This document shows, in pieces, positions 39,558 to 49,449 of a stretch of 64,000 nucleotides of DNA; positions within the stretch are counted from its first letter, which is position 1; the number at the start of each line of letters is the position of its first letter. The DNA comes from Paraburkholderia oxyphila NBRC 105797 (lineage in GTDB: Bacteria > Pseudomonadota > Gammaproteobacteria > Burkholderiales > Burkholderiaceae). The stretch spans positions 19,963 through 83,962 of the forward strand of contig NZ_BAYD01000042.1 in the NCBI RefSeq assembly GCF_000685075.1. The letters are read 5' to 3'. The notes below the pieces were generated by a model, which saw nothing but the letters and a program-made list of their open reading frames with translations, ran no database searches and had not been told where the DNA came from. Made by a program: the position numbers and the translations under genes.

Positions 39558-40248
39558 TGTGAGCCTCGACTACGGCGGTTTTCGCGCGCTTCACGGCATC
39601 ACGCTGCATGCGGGCGAAGGCGAGCTCGTGGTGCTGCTGGGTGCGAACGGCGCGGGGAAGAGCTCGATTTTTCGTGCCGCCAGCGCGCTCACGCGCGCGA
39701 GTGCGGGCCATATCCGCCTGAAGAATGTCGATCTGGTCGGCAAGTGTCCCGCCGATGTGGTGCGCGCAGGCGTGATCCACTGCCCCGAGGGCCGCAAGCT
39801 CTTTCCGGCCATGTCGGTGCTGAAGAATCTGATGCTGGGCGCGTATCTGCATCGGCGCGACCGCGTGGGCAATCGCAAGCGGCTGGACGAAGTGCTCGAG
39901 CTCTTTCCCGATCTCGTCGGCCGCAAGGACGATCCGGCGGGCTCGCTCTCCGGCGGCCAGCAGCAGATGGTCGCGATCGGCCGCGCGCTCATGAGCCGCC
40001 CGCGCGTGCTGCTGCTCGACGAGCCCTCGCTCGGCCTCGCGCCGCTCGTGGTCAAGCAGACCTTCGAGGTGATCCAGCGCATCAACCGCGCCGGCACCAC
40101 GGTGCTGCTCGCGGAGCAGAACGCGCATGCGGCGCTCAAGATCGCGCATCGTGCCTATGTGGTGGAGTCGGGGCGCGTGGTGCTCGAAGGCACCTACGAG
40201 AGCCTCGCCGGCAACGAAGCGGTGCGCCGAGCCTACGTAGGCGGCTAA
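39541..40248 (+). CDS. livF: Liv-type ABC transporter ATPase (LivF family)
   Basis: A 235-aa ATPase with Walker A GANGAGKSSIFR, CPEGRKLFPAMSVLKNLMLGA (the family's distinctive segment), signature LSGGQQQMVAIGRAL, Walker B VLLLDEPSLGLAP and the switch region LLAEQNAHAAL. It overlaps livG by 17 bp and is followed after 122 bp by the binding-protein gene; a small GCTGCA/TGCAGC stem in that gap may balance expression. Confidence 0.93.
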   Translation: MLTFNDVSLDYGGFRALHGITLHAGEGELVVLLGANGAGKSSIFRAASALTRASAGHIRLKNVDLVGKCPADVVRAGVIHCPEGRKLFPAMSVLKNLMLGAYLHRRDRVGNRKRLDEVLELFPDLVGRKDDPAGSLSGGQQQMVAIGRALMSRPRVLLLDEPSLGLAPLVVKQTFEVIQRINRAGTTVLLAEQNAHAALKIAHRAYVVESGRVVLEGTYESLAGNEAVRRAYVGG

Positions 40249-40370
40249 ATTCCCCGCGGCCCGTGCTGCATGCGGTGCAGCGCGGCGTCTTTCAGGCTGA
40301 TCCAGCAAGCAGCCACAGTGCTTCGCAGATCTCAACAGTTGTTTCTCGTCACCCCTTCGAGGATACGTTC

Positions 40371-41537
40371 ATGACCATCAGGAAGCTGCCCCTCGCGCTC
40401 GCCGTCTCGCTCGTCTTTGCCGCCCCCGCCATGGCGCAGGAAACCGCCGTGCATATCGGCTATTCCGGACCGCTCTCCGGCGGCGCCGCGAAGTATGGCC
40501 AGGAGGTGCTCGAAGGCATGCAGATGGCCGTGGCCGAAATCAATCAAGCCGGGCTGGTGGTGGGCGGCAAGAAGGTGAAGCTCGACGTGGTTGCACTCGA
40601 CGACCAGTACAACCCGAGCGAAACCGCCATCAACGTGCGCCGTCTCGTGCAGGAAGACAACGCGCCCGTGGTGCTGGTACCGCACTCCGGTGGATGCTAC
40701 GCAGTCCAGACCATCAATCAGCAGCTCAAGGTCCTGCTGCTCGGCTACACCAGCGTGCCGCAGCTCGCCGCGCGCGGCAATCCGCTGACCATCCGCATTC
40801 CGCCCGAGTTCACCTCGTACACCCCGGCGTTCGTGAAGTACGAAATGAGCAAGTACGGCAAGGAAGTGGCCATCGCGAGCACCGACACCGACTACGGCAA
40901 AGCCTGGACCGCCGCATTCAAGCCCGCATGGCAGGCCGCGGGCGGCACGATCGTCGCCGACAGCCCGCTGTCGTATAACCGCGCGACGGACTTCTACAGC
41001 GGCGTGAGCCGCGTGCTCGCCGCCAAGCCCAAGGTGATCTTCGTGGGCGGCCCCTCCGAGCCCACGGGCCTCATCATTCGCCAGGCACGCGAACTGGGCT
41101 ACAAGGGCGGCTTTGCGATCATGGACCAGGCGAAGCTCGATGAAGTCGCGAAGATCGCGGGCGGCTATGGCGCGCTCGAGGGCTCGATCGGCGTGATGCC
41201 GGTGGGCGACGATCCCTCGCCCGACGCCAAGGCTTTCGTCGCGCGCTTTGCCAAGACCCATGACGGCCGCATGCCGACTCAGGAAGCCTCGCTCAACTAC
41301 ACGGCAGTGTGGGCGACCGCGCAGGCGATGAAACTCGCGGGCACGACCACCGACGCCGCCGCGATCCGCAAGGTCTTCGATCAGGCCGTCAAGTCGCTCC
41401 CGCCGCAGAACAATCCCAATACGCTCTCGGGCGTGGATGCGCGCGGCGGCATGACCATGGGCCGGCCGGTGGTGGCGGTGGTGGAAGGCGGCAGCATCAA
41501 GACCCTGCCCGACACGGCGCTCGCCGCAGCGAAGTAA
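40371..41537 (+). CDS. livK: Liv-type ABC transporter periplasmic binding protein
   Basis: A 388-aa type-1 periplasmic binding protein. Signal peptide MTIRKLPLALAVSLVFAAPAMA, then ETAVHIGYSGPLSGGAAKYGQ, DDQYNPSETAINVRRLV, and the ligand-pocket region PHSGGCYAVQ. Family members bind branched amino acids, amides, urea or aromatic and short-chain acids; the pocket residues do not settle the ligand. Last gene of the importer operon, ended by a large hairpin. The adjacent CoA-ligase operon suggests a hydroxy- or keto-acid. Confidence 0.92.
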   Translation: MTIRKLPLALAVSLVFAAPAMAQETAVHIGYSGPLSGGAAKYGQEVLEGMQMAVAEINQAGLVVGGKKVKLDVVALDDQYNPSETAINVRRLVQEDNAPVVLVPHSGGCYAVQTINQQLKVLLLGYTSVPQLAARGNPLTIRIPPEFTSYTPAFVKYEMSKYGKEVAIASTDTDYGKAWTAAFKPAWQAAGGTIVADSPLSYNRATDFYSGVSRVLAAKPKVIFVGGPSEPTGLIIRQARELGYKGGFAIMDQAKLDEVAKIAGGYGALEGSIGVMPVGDDPSPDAKAFVARFAKTHDGRMPTQEASLNYTAVWATAQAMKLAGTTTDAAAIRKVFDQAVKSLPPQNNPNTLSGVDARGGMTMGRPVVAVVEGGSIKTLPDTALAAAK

Positions 41538-41541
41538 CGGC

Positions 41542-41584
41542 GGCAAGCCCGCGCGCAGGCATCGTGCCTTCGCGCGGACTTGCC
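41542..41584. terminator. bidirectional terminator between livK and the acyl-CoA synthetase gene
   Basis: GGCAAG-c-CCGCGCG and CGCGCGG-a-CTTGCC form a 13-bp stem with one mismatch between two convergent genes. Confidence 0.7.
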
Positions 41585-41591
41585 TTGACGA

Positions 41592-43157
41592 TCAAGCGTT
41601 CGATGACTTGAAGCTTTCGCGCAATTCGCGCTTGAGCACCTTGCCGATCGCGCTGCGCGGCAGCGTGTCGACCACCACCACCTCGGCGAGCCGCTGCATC
41701 TTCCCCAGCTGCTCGTTGGCCCACGCCGCGATCGCCTGGGCATCCGACGCGGCCGTCTCGCGCAACGTGACGAAAGCCACGGGCGTTTCGCCCCAGCGCT
41801 CCGAGCTCACACCCACCACAGCAGCCTCCGCCACTTCGGGGTGCGTGAGCAGCACCTGCTCGAGATCGCTCGGATAAATATTGAAGCCACCCGAGATGAT
41901 CATGTCCTTCCTGCGGTCCATGAGCACGAGAAAGCCGTCCTCGTCGAAACGGCCGACGTCGCCGGTGCGAATGAAGCGCTGGCCGTCACGGTCGTACCAT
42001 TCGGCCTCGCTGGTCTTCTCGGGCTGCCGGTAGTAGCCCGTCATCATGGTGGGCGAACGCCCCACGATCTCGCCGATACTGCCAGGCTCCAGTTCCTTGC
42101 CCTCCGGATCGATCAGGCGCATCTCGTGGCCTGGCATGGGGCGGCCCACGGTATGGAGCTTGTGCGGGAACTCGTCCGCGCACAGCTCGCACGAAGCGCC
42201 GCCTTCGGTCATGCCGTAGAACTCCGTGAGGCTGCCCGGCCAGCGGCGCAGCACTTCCGCCTTGAGGCGCGCGCCGAACGGCGCACTCGTGCAGGACTTC
42301 GAAACGAAGCTCGACAGGTCGTAGCGATCGAAATCGGGGTCGGCCAGCAGGCGCTGATACTGCACGGGCACCAGCATGGTGTGCGTCGCGCGATGGCGCT
42401 GCGCCAGCTCGAGATAGCGCTTCGTCTCGAACTTCGGCATCAGCACCACGGTGCCGCCCAGCGCGAGCGTGGGAAAGAAGCTCACGAGCGTGGTGTTCGA
42501 ATAGAGCGGCGTGGAGATCAGCGTGACCGCCTCGGGACCGTAGCCGCGCGCAACAGTGCGCAACGCGTACGCAAAGCGCATCGCATGCGACTGGACGATG
42601 CCCTTGGGCATGCCCGTCGTGCCCGACGAATAGATGATGTTGAAGGCCCATGCGGGCTGGATCTCGACGTGACGCGGAGCCGTCCCGCGCGGCGCGAGCC
42701 AGCCCTCGATGCCGGCAGGCTCCTTGGTGTCGCCGTGTGCGTCCAGCAACACCGTGCGCACCGTGGGCGGCGTGGCCGCGCTTTTCAGCGCTTCACGCAC
42801 CGATTCATCGAGAAATAGCACGCGCGCGCCGGAGTTCTCGATCATCCCAGCAAGGCTGTCGGGATGAGAGGATGGCGCCAGCGGCGCGACGGCCGCGCCC
42901 GCGCGCAGCGCTCCGAGAAACACCGCGGCATACCACGGCGACGCGCCCGCGCAAATGGCGACCACGTCCTCGGGCGCGATGCCGTCGCGTTGCAGCGCGC
43001 TCGCGCACTGGTCGATCATCGCATCGAATTCCGCGTAGCTATAGCGCTTGTCGTCACAGATCAGCGCGGCGCGTTCCCCCTGCTCGCGCGCCCACTTGCG
43101 GATTTGCTCGCCTATGCTCACGAAGGGCGCGTCGTAAGGGCTTGAAGAAACGTTCAT
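41592..43157 (-). CDS. AMP-forming acyl-CoA synthetase
   Basis: A 521-aa adenylate-forming CoA ligase: P-loop IIYSSGTTGMPKG, A5 motif EFYGMTEGG, A7 TGDVGRFDEDGFL, A8 RRKDMIISGGFNIYPSDLE and A10 with the catalytic Lys in SAIGKVLKREL. Substrate pocket size cannot be judged. It is the third gene of the minus-strand operon kinase - ACAD - synthetase (18 bp after ACAD), the same trio as lvaA/lvaC/lvaE of levulinate catabolism, so it probably activates a 4-hydroxy or 4-oxo acid. Confidence 0.9.
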   Translation of the reverse strand: MNVSSSPYDAPFVSIGEQIRKWAREQGERAALICDDKRYSYAEFDAMIDQCASALQRDGIAPEDVVAICAGASPWYAAVFLGALRAGAAVAPLAPSSHPDSLAGMIENSGARVLFLDESVREALKSAATPPTVRTVLLDAHGDTKEPAGIEGWLAPRGTAPRHVEIQPAWAFNIIYSSGTTGMPKGIVQSHAMRFAYALRTVARGYGPEAVTLISTPLYSNTTLVSFFPTLALGGTVVLMPKFETKRYLELAQRHRATHTMLVPVQYQRLLADPDFDRYDLSSFVSKSCTSAPFGARLKAEVLRRWPGSLTEFYGMTEGGASCELCADEFPHKLHTVGRPMPGHEMRLIDPEGKELEPGSIGEIVGRSPTMMTGYYRQPEKTSEAEWYDRDGQRFIRTGDVGRFDEDGFLVLMDRRKDMIISGGFNIYPSDLEQVLLTHPEVAEAAVVGVSSERWGETPVAFVTLRETAASDAQAIAAWANEQLGKMQRLAEVVVVDTLPRSAIGKVLKRELRESFKSSNA

Positions 43158-43175
43158 GTCGTCGTGCTCCGCTGC

Positions 43176-44393
<1,218 letters not shown>

Positions 44394-44455
44394 AAGCCTC
44401 TTTCCGCGAGAATAGTCAGACTGTGTATCGTGTATGCAGCAATGGCCTTGCCGCA

Positions 44456-45544
44456 CTAGCGCAAGGCATCCACCGCGCGTGCCAGCGCCCAGGCCTGCTC
44501 CGCAAGCGGCCGCGTGCGCTTGCCGGTCTCGAGCGCGAGCGCGTTCGACGCATTGCCCTGCAGTGCGCGCGCCATCACCCCTTGCAGAATGCCGACGAGT
44601 CTGAACATGTTGAAGACGAGGTAATAGCCCCAGTCCGTTTCTGAAACTTCCGCATTGGATGCGCGCGCAACGTTCTTCAGATAACGCTGCAGATAGGTCT
44701 TCTCGTCGGGAATCCCTGGCGCGGCCAGATCGAGCCCTACCAGACCGCGCCGCGCGCCCGCCTGCATATGCCAGATCATGCAGTGGTAGGCAAAATCGAC
44801 GAGCGGATGGCCGAGCGTGGAAAGCTCCCAGTCGAGCACCGCGAGAATGCGCGGCTCGTGTGGATGAAAGATGACGTTGTCGAGCCGGTAGTCGCCATGC
44901 ACGATGCGGCGCTCATCGCCGGCGGGCATGTGCTTCGGGAGCCAGTCGATCAAATGGTCGGCCGCCTCGATGCGCTCGGTTTCCGAGGCGCGATATTGCC
45001 TCGTCCAGCGCGCCACCTGGCGCTCGATGTAGTTGCCCTCGCGGCCGTAGTCGCCAAGGCCAATCGCGACGGGATCGACCGAATGCAGCGCGGCGATCAC
45101 CCGGTTCATTTCGTCGTAGATCGCGCCACGCGCCCCTGGCGCCAGGCCTGGCAGCGCCGCGTCCCAGAAGATGCGGCCTTCCACATACTCCATGAGATAG
45201 AACGGCGTGCCGATCACGGCGGCGTCCTCGCACAACGCGTAGGCCCTCGCGACCGGCACCGGTGTTTGCGCGAGCGCGCGGATCACGCGATATTCGCGCT
45301 CGACGGCGTGCGCGGAAGGCAGCAACGCGCCCGGCGGCTTGCGGCGCAGAACATAGCGCGCGCCGCCCGCCTCGATCAGGAAGGTGGGATTGGACTGGCC
45401 GCCCTTGAACTGCTCGACCTGGACTCTGCCCGCGAAGTCATGGACATGCTCGCGCATCCAGGCGGCCAACCGCGCGGCGTCGAACGCGTGCGCGGGCGCA
45501 ACCGGGCGAGTCCCGCTGAAACTCGTCTGGAGATCGATGCTCAT
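44456..45544 (-). CDS. APH-type kinase, probable 4-hydroxyacyl-CoA kinase
   Basis: A 362-aa aminoglycoside-phosphotransferase-fold kinase: glycine-rich QFKGGQSNPTFLIEAGG, ATP Lys in YVLRRKP, HAVEREYRVI, catalytic IVHGDYRLDNVIFHP and metal motif AVLDWELSTLGHPLVD. It corresponds to LvaA and to the N-terminal part of ACAD10/11, which phosphorylate the 4-hydroxyl of 4-hydroxyacyl-CoA. It heads the operon with ACAD and synthetase; a perfect palindrome at 45632 lies upstream. The start at 45544 lacks a strong ribosome-binding sequence, so the exact start is uncertain. Confidence 0.87.
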   Translation of the reverse strand: MSIDLQTSFSGTRPVAPAHAFDAARLAAWMREHVHDFAGRVQVEQFKGGQSNPTFLIEAGGARYVLRRKPPGALLPSAHAVEREYRVIRALAQTPVPVARAYALCEDAAVIGTPFYLMEYVEGRIFWDAALPGLAPGARGAIYDEMNRVIAALHSVDPVAIGLGDYGREGNYIERQVARWTRQYRASETERIEAADHLIDWLPKHMPAGDERRIVHGDYRLDNVIFHPHEPRILAVLDWELSTLGHPLVDFAYHCMIWHMQAGARRGLVGLDLAAPGIPDEKTYLQRYLKNVARASNAEVSETDWGYYLVFNMFRLVGILQGVMARALQGNASNALALETGKRTRPLAEQAWALARAVDALR

Positions 45545-45631
45545 GGAATCGAAAGGTCTCCCTTCGCGGCACGCGCTGCGCTTGGGGCGCAGGTTTGCCG
45601 CCGCTAGATCATTCCGCAAAGCAAACATGAA

Positions 45632-45646
45632 TTCTGCATTGCAGAA
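45632..45646. promoter_or_regulatory. palindrome upstream of the kinase operon, candidate IclR site
   Basis: TTCTGCATTGCAGAA, a perfect 7-1-7 palindrome 88 bp upstream of the kinase start. Related motifs lie before iclR (46877) and livH (36593). The rest of the gap to 45973 contains no recognised gene. Confidence 0.6.
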
Positions 45647-45973
45647 ATGCTAACGCGAGCGGTTTGGGTGTGTAAAGCGCTGAAATGCGTCGACGGATCG
45701 GGAAAAACCCCACTGGCGGGGCAGCGCGACGCGAGCGAGGCTTGCCGGCGATCAGTCCAGCTGCAACTCTTGAAGACTCATCTGGCATCGGGCGAAACGC
45801 GATCGGGCGATCTGGCGATCCGGTTCAAGCCGTGTTCAGAGTGGGGAACCTGACCGGGAACGAACGTGACCATCGATGCATTCAAGCGATCCGCAGCGAT
45901 GTCGTTGGACGCCGCGCTATGTCGAAGCTGTACCAATTGATCTGTATAACGAATTAATTTGGCTGGAATGAAA

Positions 45974-45996
45974 GGCGCAAGCAGACCGCTTGCGCC
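45974..45996 (-). terminator. terminator of iclR
   Basis: GGCGCAAGC pairs perfectly with GCTTGCGCC around 5 nt; on the minus strand it is followed by TTTCATT, 8 bp after the iclR stop. Confidence 0.75.
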
Positions 45997-46004
45997 CACG
46001 CGCC

Positions 46005-46817
46005 TCAGCGCCCCGCGATGGCGGCCTCCAGCTGCGCGATCATATGCAGCAGCCGCGGCTTCACCTCTTCCAGCAAGAACTCGCGCGTGAGCGAAAACGA
46101 CGGGCCGCCCACGTTGATGGCCATCACCGGCAGGCCGCCGCCGGGCTCGAACGCGCGGGCAATGCCGTTCACGTCCTTCTGCCACTCGCCGAACGAACAG
46201 GTCACGCCGAGTTCCGCGTGATCGCGCACGCCCTGCTCAATGCCGCGCTTGATGTTCGGCCATGCCACGTGGTCGAGCTCGCGGATCTGCTCCATCACGT
46301 CCTCGCGTTCGCGCGGCGCCACGGCGGCCAGCCACGCGCGCCCGATGGCCGACGTCGCGAGCGGAATGCGCGAGCCCACGTCGAGCGTAAGCGCCAGCGC
46401 GGCGGTGCTGCGGCAGCTTTCGATATAGAGCATCGAGAGGCGGTCGCGCACGCCCAGCGAAACGGTGCCGCCCGAGAACTCGCACAGCTCCTGCATCATG
46501 GGCCGCGCGAGCTTGCGCACGTCGAGGCGCGCCAGCATCGAGCTGCCGAGCGCGAGACACGCCGTGCCAAGGCGGTAGCGCCCGGTGTCTTCCAGATGGA
46601 TGAGGTAGCCGAGCTTCGTGAGCGTCATCGTCAGACGCGAAACCGTCGAGCGCGGCAGCTTGCAGCGCTGGGCGATCTCCTGATTGGTGAGCGTGGTGTC
46701 GCCGCCGCGGAAGCACGCGAGGACTTCGAGCCCGCGAGCCAGCGCGGTCACGAAATGGCGGTCTTCCTTGTGAGCGCTTGCTCGGGCCGGTTTCTGCTTT
46801 TGCGCGGATTCGGACAT
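46005..46817 (-). CDS. IclR-family transcriptional regulator
   Basis: A 270-aa IclR regulator. The N-terminal winged HTH (about residues 22-80) has LARGLEVLACFRGGDTTLTNQEIAQRCKLPRSTVSRLTMTL; the effector domain contains GRAWLAAV and DHAELGVTCSFGEWQKDVNGIARAF, and the PcaR/PobR-like ligand fold. IclR proteins commonly control aromatic and carboxylic-acid catabolism. The shared motif in front of iclR, the kinase operon and the liv operon makes it the probable controller of both. Confidence 0.92.
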   Translation of the reverse strand: MSESAQKQKPARASAHKEDRHFVTALARGLEVLACFRGGDTTLTNQEIAQRCKLPRSTVSRLTMTLTKLGYLIHLEDTGRYRLGTACLALGSSMLARLDVRKLARPMMQELCEFSGGTVSLGVRDRLSMLYIESCRSTAALALTLDVGSRIPLATSAIGRAWLAAVAPREREDVMEQIRELDHVAWPNIKRGIEQGVRDHAELGVTCSFGEWQKDVNGIARAFEPGGGLPVMAINVGGPSFSLTREFLLEEVKPRLLHMIAQLEAAIAGR

Positions 46818-46876
46818 TGCGATAGTGGGTAGAGAGGCGCGGAGGCCCGCGGCCTCGGCTCGGACGCGGAATTATA

Positions 46877-46891
46877 TTCTGTATCGCAAAA
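46877..46891. promoter_or_regulatory. IclR-like motif upstream of iclR
   Basis: TTCTGTATCGCAAAA, an imperfect version of the 45632 palindrome, 60 bp upstream of the iclR start; consistent with autoregulation. The gap to the MFS start (47155) shows nothing else. Confidence 0.5.
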
Positions 46892-47155
46892 TTGGAAGGG
46901 GGCGTCAATGGGTAGGAAGCCTTAAGCACGTCTGCGCGCGCCGCCCAGTGCGGCTCCACCCAGCGCCCCCCACTGCCGGAATGCGCGAGCGCGAAATTGA
47001 ACCACAAGAACCGGATAGCCCCGCGCGCCACCCGTCCCTAGACTCGATTCCAACACTCTGGCCGTCTCCTGCGCGCCGTAAAGCCGCCTGCTTCGAGCGC
47101 GCATTCACAAGCACTACCAGGTAAATTCGCCACGCCAGGCATCGGAAACCGAATC

Positions 47156-48400
47156 ATGGACCATCCGCACACGCAAACCGTCGTCAGCCGTCTCTCGCAC
47201 GCGAGTCTCGCCGCGCAATTCAGCGAGCAGATGGCCATCGCCGTCATTCCGATCGCCGCTGTCGTGGCGTTCGGCGCCACCGCGCAGCAAACCGCGGCGC
47301 TGCAGGCCGTCAACACGCTGCCGTTCCTGCTGCTTTCGTTGCCTGCCGGCCTGATCGCCGACCGCGTGCGCCGCAAGAACCTCATGATCGTGACGGAGCT
47401 CCTGCGCGCCGCCGCCCTCTTCGTGCTGTTCGCGCTGTTCTGGCGCCACGCGCTCACGCTCGTCACGCTGGGCGCACTGGGATTCGCCATCGCCACCGGC
47501 ACGGTCGTGTTCAGCGTGGCCGCGCCCTCGCTCGTCGCCGCGCTCGTCGATGCCGGCGGCCTGCTCGCCGCCAACCGGCGCCTCGAGATCGCACGCAGCA
47601 TCGCCTATACGGCGGGACCCTCAGTGGGCGGCATTCTCGCCGGATGGGGTTCCGGCCGGGTCGCCTTCCTCGCCGCCTTCACGCTCTCGCTCGCGAGCGC
47701 GGGCTTCATGACGCGCCTGCCCAGCGAGGCGCGCCGCCCACCCTCGGGCAGGCACGTCGCGCAGGAACTCGCGGATGGCCTGCGCTTCATCGGCAGCAAC
47801 CCGTGGCTGCGGCCCATCGTGGCGACCGCCTTCGTGTTCAATACGTCGTGGTTCCTGCTGCTATCCGTGTTCGCGTGGTACGCGATCCATCGGCTCGGAT
47901 TTGGCGCTTCGGAGGTGGGTTTCGCCCTTGGCGTCTACGGGTTCGGCATGGTCGCGGGCGCGTTTCTCTATAAAAGCCTCGCAAAGCGGCTCGCGTTCGG
48001 CCGGCAAATCCTGCTCGGCCCGTCGAGCGCCGCCATCGCCGCCGTGCTCATGGCGAGCAGCGCCCTCGCTCACGCGAAGGCGCCGGTATTCGCGGCGTTC
48101 TTTCTGTTCGGGTTTGGCCCCATCGTGTGGACCATCTCCACCACGTCGTTACGCCAGATCGTCACGCCCGGCGACCTCGTCGCGCGCGTCTCCTCGGTCA
48201 TCATGATGGCGACGTTCGGCGCGCGGCCGCTCGGCGCCATGCTGGGCACGTGGCTCAGCACGCGCTTTGGCATCGGCAGCTGCCTCGTGGGCGTGCTGAT
48301 CGGCTTTGGCGCGCAGCTTGCGATCATCTCGCTCTCGCCGCCGGTGCGCCTGCGCTCGATCACTACGCTGAGCGAGACGGCGGCAGTCGCCACGGCCTGA
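47156..48400 (+). CDS. MFS exporter (EntS-like MFS_3 family)
   Basis: A 414-aa protein with 10-12 membrane segments: ASLAAQFSEQMAIAVIPIA in helix 1, LPFLLLSLPAGLIADRVRRKNLMI with the A-like loop motif, and YTAGPSVGGILAGWGSG in helix 5. The MFS_3 group (enterobactin exporter-like) mostly mediates efflux of drugs or siderophores. It is divergent from iclR but not obviously part of its regulon. Substrate unknown. Confidence 0.88.
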   Translation: MDHPHTQTVVSRLSHASLAAQFSEQMAIAVIPIAAVVAFGATAQQTAALQAVNTLPFLLLSLPAGLIADRVRRKNLMIVTELLRAAALFVLFALFWRHALTLVTLGALGFAIATGTVVFSVAAPSLVAALVDAGGLLAANRRLEIARSIAYTAGPSVGGILAGWGSGRVAFLAAFTLSLASAGFMTRLPSEARRPPSGRHVAQELADGLRFIGSNPWLRPIVATAFVFNTSWFLLLSVFAWYAIHRLGFGASEVGFALGVYGFGMVAGAFLYKSLAKRLAFGRQILLGPSSAAIAAVLMASSALAHAKAPVFAAFFLFGFGPIVWTISTTSLRQIVTPGDLVARVSSVIMMATFGARPLGAMLGTWLSTRFGIGSCLVGVLIGFGAQLAIISLSPPVRLRSITTLSETAAVATA

Positions 48401-48479
48401 GCCGGTCTGCGCGCCGCGGCGCCTCGCATCGGCCAATATCGCTGGAAAATCAGTTAGAGAAAATCGCCATATTTGCAAT

Positions 48480-48499
48480 AAATCTCCACGTGGAGATTT
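48480..48499. terminator. 20-bp perfect palindrome with U-rich flank
   Basis: AAATCTCCACGTGGAGATTT followed by TTATAG. It lies 80 bp after the MFS stop and at the stop of the transporter relic, in an A/T-rich pocket; it fits a bidirectional intrinsic terminator. Confidence 0.65.
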
Positions 48500-48650
48500 T
48501 TATAGGGCGCGATCGATGCGCGAGGCAGCGTCGGCGTCATTGAGGTCGTCCAGATTTCGGCCGCGCGTCTTGGGAATGCAGTACGTCGTCACCACGCCGA
48601 TGGAGCTCAAGGCAGCAGCATACGCCGCCAGCGGAAGTTTGTTGACGTAA
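48500..48650 (-). pseudogene. C-terminal relic of an MFS (metabolite:H+ symporter type) transporter
   Basis: The minus frame ends AAYAAALSSIGVVTTYCIPKTRGRN, then LDDLNDADAA and a TAA stop. ETRGR-x-LxDLxDADA-like tails after a last membrane helix are characteristic of MHS-family carriers. Nothing of the other ~400 residues remains, so it is a truncated remnant. Confidence 0.6.
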
Positions 48651-48709
48651 TGGAGGCCTGTGCACGCGGGGCGTAATATGAATGGTCGTGACGCCGCGCG
48701 CCACGTTCA

Positions 48710-49354
48710 ATGGAGACCGCCTTGCCAGATTCAACGCTTGAACTTTATGCCGATACGCAATATGCGAGCCCTTATGCGATGTCTGTTTTCGTGGCGCTAC
48801 ACGAAAAGGGGCTAGCTTTCGAACTGCGTGGCATCGACCTGGAAAAGCAGGCACAGCATGCTCCAGGCTTCGCCGCAACCTCGCTCACGCAGCGTGTGCC
48901 CACGCTGATCCACAAGGGTTTCGCGCTTTCGGAATCGACCGCGATCACCGAGTATCTGGATGAGGCGTTTCCCGAGCCGCCGATTTATCCCGAGGATCGG
49001 CAGGAGCGTGCGCGAGCGCGTCAGGTGCAGGCCTGGTTGCGCAGTGATCTTCTGCAGCTTCGTACCGAGAGGCCGACTGAGGTCGTGTTTCGTCATCCGT
49101 TTGATACGCCGCTTTCCGCTGTGGCCAAGGACGGCGTGCGCAAGCTCTTCGCGGTGTGTGAGACGCTGCTTGCGCATGGGCAGCCTAACCTGTTCGGTGA
49201 GTGGTGCATTGCCGATACTGATCTCGCGTTGATGCTCAATCGCCTCGTGGCGAATGGCGATGCGGTGCCGCCGCTGCTTGCGGACTATGTGAGGTATCAG
49301 TGGCAGCGGCCTTCCGTGCAGCGATGGGTGGCGTTGGAGCGGCCGGCGATTTGA
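48710..49354 (+). CDS. yfcF: glutathione transferase, YfcF-like
   Basis: A 214-aa GST very like YfcF: LYADTQYASPYAMSVFVALHEKGLAF, TQRVPTLIHKGFALSESTAITEYLDE, RARARQVQAWLRSDL, the block ERPTEVVFRHP and the conserved GQPNLFGEWCIADTDLALMLNRLV. YfcF has GSH-dependent peroxidase activity. It lies immediately left of the CRISPR region (95 bp) and outside the aromatic island, so it is probably a housekeeping gene. Confidence 0.93.
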   Translation: METALPDSTLELYADTQYASPYAMSVFVALHEKGLAFELRGIDLEKQAQHAPGFAATSLTQRVPTLIHKGFALSESTAITEYLDEAFPEPPIYPEDRQERARARQVQAWLRSDLLQLRTERPTEVVFRHPFDTPLSAVAKDGVRKLFAVCETLLAHGQPNLFGEWCIADTDLALMLNRLVANGDAVPPLLADYVRYQWQRPSVQRWVALERPAI

Positions 49355-49449
49355 TGGTGTGACGCTGACGTTGGTGACAAGCTACTGGCGAGTTCTGGGG
49401 GTTTCAGTGGAACGAACGTTGGCGCGCGCGAATGAGCGACGCTCTGTTA

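Noticed and set aside
39744..40370. Upstream extension of the periplasmic binding protein frame through livF
   Set aside because: The signal peptide starting at ATG 40371 defines the real start; the extension overlaps livF out of frame.
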